Source: Nannocystis sp. (GTDB lineage Bacteria; Myxococcota_A; Polyangia; Nannocystales; Nannocystaceae). From it: DNA of 64,000 bases. The stretch is from assembly GCF_016714285.1 (NCBI RefSeq), contig NZ_JADJNN010000015.1, forward strand, positions 121,655 to 185,654, given 5' to 3'. Shown piece by piece: positions 62,701-64,000 of this stretch. Both the position numbers and the translations under genes were made by a program. The notes beneath the pieces were generated by a model. The model was given only the letters and a program-made list of their open reading frames with translations. It did no database searches and had not been told where the DNA came from. Numbering within the stretch: position 1 is the first letter of the stretch; each line of letters begins with the position of its first letter.

Positions 62701-64000
62701 ATGTCCCAAACCAAGCTCATTGTCCCGTTCACGCTCGCCACGCTCCTCGCCTGCCAAGCCGACCCCATCGCCGACACCTCGGCGACGGACACGGACGCGG
62801 AGACCGATACCGGCGAGGCCGCCAGCACGACCGGCACCTCGACCACCGACCCGACCACAGGCCCGACCGGCGATACCACCGACCTTACCAGCGCCGGCGA
62901 TTCGACCAGCACCGGCGACTCGCCCACGACCGGTGATTCGACCACCACCGGTGATTCCACCACCGCCGACGACTCGACCACCACCGGCGATACCACCGGC
63001 GTCCCCGACCCCGTCTGTGGCGACGACGCCCAGGACGTCGGCGAGGAGTGCGACAACGGGGCCCAAAACGGCGACGATCAGGCCTGCACCGCCGACTGCA
63101 AGATCAACGTCTGCGGCGACGGCAAGCCCGGCCCCGGCGAGGGCTGCGACGACGGCAACGTGGAGGACGGCGACGGCTGCAGCGCCGAATGCATCCTGCC
63201 CCCGGAGGCGACGACGCTGCAGCTGAAGTTCTCGCCGATCAAGCAGTTCGACTTCAGCTGGGCGGCCGCGCCCGGCGCGACCTACTATCAATTGATCGAG
63301 AGCCCCACCGGGGACCTGCCCTACGATCAGGTCGGGGGAGACATCCCCGGTGAGTCGATCTCGCTGACCATGCCGCTGCACCTGCGCTTCGGCGCGCGCT
63401 ACATCCTGCGGGCGTGCAACGGCGGGGGCTGCAGCGACTCCGCGCCGGTCGAGGTCGTCGACTCGATGGCGAACGCGATCGGGTACTTCAAGGCCTCCAA
63501 CACCGAGGCGGGCGACGTTTTCGGGTACATCGACGTCGAACTGTCGGCCGACGGCAACACCCTCGCCGTCGGCTCGCGCCGGGAGGACAGCGCCGCCACC
63601 GGCATCGGCGGCGACCAGGCCGACAACAGCGCCGCCAGCGCCGGGGCTGTCTACGTGTTCGTGCGGGCGAACAACGTCTGGTCGCAGCAAGCCTACATCA
63701 AGGCCTCCAATACCGAAGCAGTCGACCTCTTCGGGTACAGCCTCGCCCTGTCATCGGACGGCAATGCCCTCGCGGTCAGCGCGGTGGCGGAGGACAGCGC
63801 CGCCACCGGCATCGACGCTGACCAGGCCAATAACAGTGCGGTCGACGCCGGCGCCGTGTATGTGTTCGGGCGGACGGGCCAGGCCTGGTCGCAGCAGGCC
63901 TACATCAAGAGCTCCAACACCGGCGCCGGCGATCTTTTCGGGAACAGCCTGGCGCTGTCGGGGGACGGCAACACCCTCGCCGCCAGCGCGGTCACCGAGG
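62701..64000 (+). CDS. FG-GAP/integrin-like repeat lipoprotein, 3' end outside window
   Basis: At least 433 residues. The ATG at 62701 follows AGGAG by about 10 bases and starts a signal ending LLAC (Cys18). A Thr/Ser/Asp-rich linker (TSTGDSPTTGDSTTTGD-like) leads to a DUF4215 Cys-rich unit (CGDGKPGPGEGCDDGN), a fibronectin-like domain (FDFSWAAAPGATYYQLIES), and then repeats of about 58 residues with DVFGYIDVELSADGNTLAVG and GAVYVFVR, the integrin alpha/FG-GAP propeller pattern. Probably a surface adhesin or predation factor. The gene runs off the window end. Confidence 0.85.
   Translation, partial: MSQTKLIVPFTLATLLACQADPIADTSATDTDAETDTGEAASTTGTSTTDPTTGPTGDTTDLTSAGDSTSTGDSPTTGDSTTTGDSTTADDSTTTGDTTGVPDPVCGDDAQDVGEECDNGAQNGDDQACTADCKINVCGDGKPGPGEGCDDGNVEDGDGCSAECILPPEATTLQLKFSPIKQFDFSWAAAPGATYYQLIESPTGDLPYDQVGGDIPGESISLTMPLHLRFGARYILRACNGGGCSDSAPVEVVDSMANAIGYFKASNTEAGDVFGYIDVELSADGNTLAVGSRREDSAATGIGGDQADNSAASAGAVYVFVRANNVWSQQAYIKASNTEAVDLFGYSLALSSDGNALAVSAVAEDSAATGIDADQANNSAVDAGAVYVFGRTGQAWSQQAYIKSSNTGAGDLFGNSLALSGDGNTLAASAVTE

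Overview
The window is about 72-75% G+C and looks like the chromosome of a myxobacterium (Myxococcota), most plausibly a Nannocystis-like member. The evidence is: many exported lipoproteins whose lipobox cysteine is followed by long Ser/Thr/Gly-rich linkers; a DUF4215 cysteine-rich repeat protein; large Hanks-type kinases fused to TPR repeats and placed behind sigma-factor genes; SUMF1-like lipoproteins; and a pectinacetylesterase-like lipoprotein. Genus placement is an inference from style, not from a marker gene. No rRNA, tRNA, CRISPR array or complete insertion sequence was recognised.

Layout. 1-8 kb: a truncated trypsin-like protease, a pectinacetylesterase-like lipoprotein, a RelA-type (p)ppGpp synthetase and two exported proteins; an 88-90 base direct repeat carrying a palindrome recurs at 4964 and 6036. 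8-16 kb: orphan beta-class DNA methyltransferase, GlpG-type rhomboid, SelO, an erythromycin-esterase-like lipoprotein that has lost its catalytic signature, a beta-propeller lipoprotein and an archaemetzincin. 16-20 kb: an ECF sigma factor followed by a kinase-TPR gene riddled with frame changes. 20.3-22.4 kb: a lower-G+C island with an ABC-type ATPase and a DUF4435/TOPRIM protein (PARIS-like phage defence), lying between a small gene and a decayed partial copy of it. 22.7-27.1 kb: SUMF1 lipoprotein, secreted metallopeptidase, remnant toxin-antitoxin-like pair. 27-31 kb: intact kinase-TPR gene translationally coupled to its sigma factor. 31-33 kb: TetR regulator and divergent SDR with two inverted-repeat operators. 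33-42 kb: phosphoesterase, SUMF1 lipoprotein, phosphotransferase, M50-like membrane protein, DUF4215/cytochrome-like lipoprotein, a TerB-Coq4-like protein, GST, SDR and a second TerB protein. 42-49 kb: uridine kinase-like protein coupled to an MBL/beta-CASP protein, two membrane microproteins, an HTTM membrane protein, and an acetyl-CoA hydrolase/CoA transferase. 49-64 kb: GH39-like lipoprotein, amidohydrolase lipoprotein, exported RidA, a DUF4157 (eCIS-core) protein, a third kinase-TPR gene, Cys-rich lipoprotein, a three-gene sigma-factor operon, and a truncated FG-GAP lipoprotein.

Two window-wide patterns deserve attention. First, a short interspersed palindrome, (G/C)CTGTCC-N4-GGACAG(G/C), recurs about 13 times, almost always inside genes, often in the same reading phase and with the rarely used ACA codon; it is absent from the low-G+C island. 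Second, single-base frame changes break many otherwise well-conserved genes (relA, archaemetzincin, two kinases, the metallopeptidase and both defence genes). These may be assembly indels or real decay, and reads are needed to decide. Gene boundaries given for frameshifted genes describe the inferred ancestral extent.
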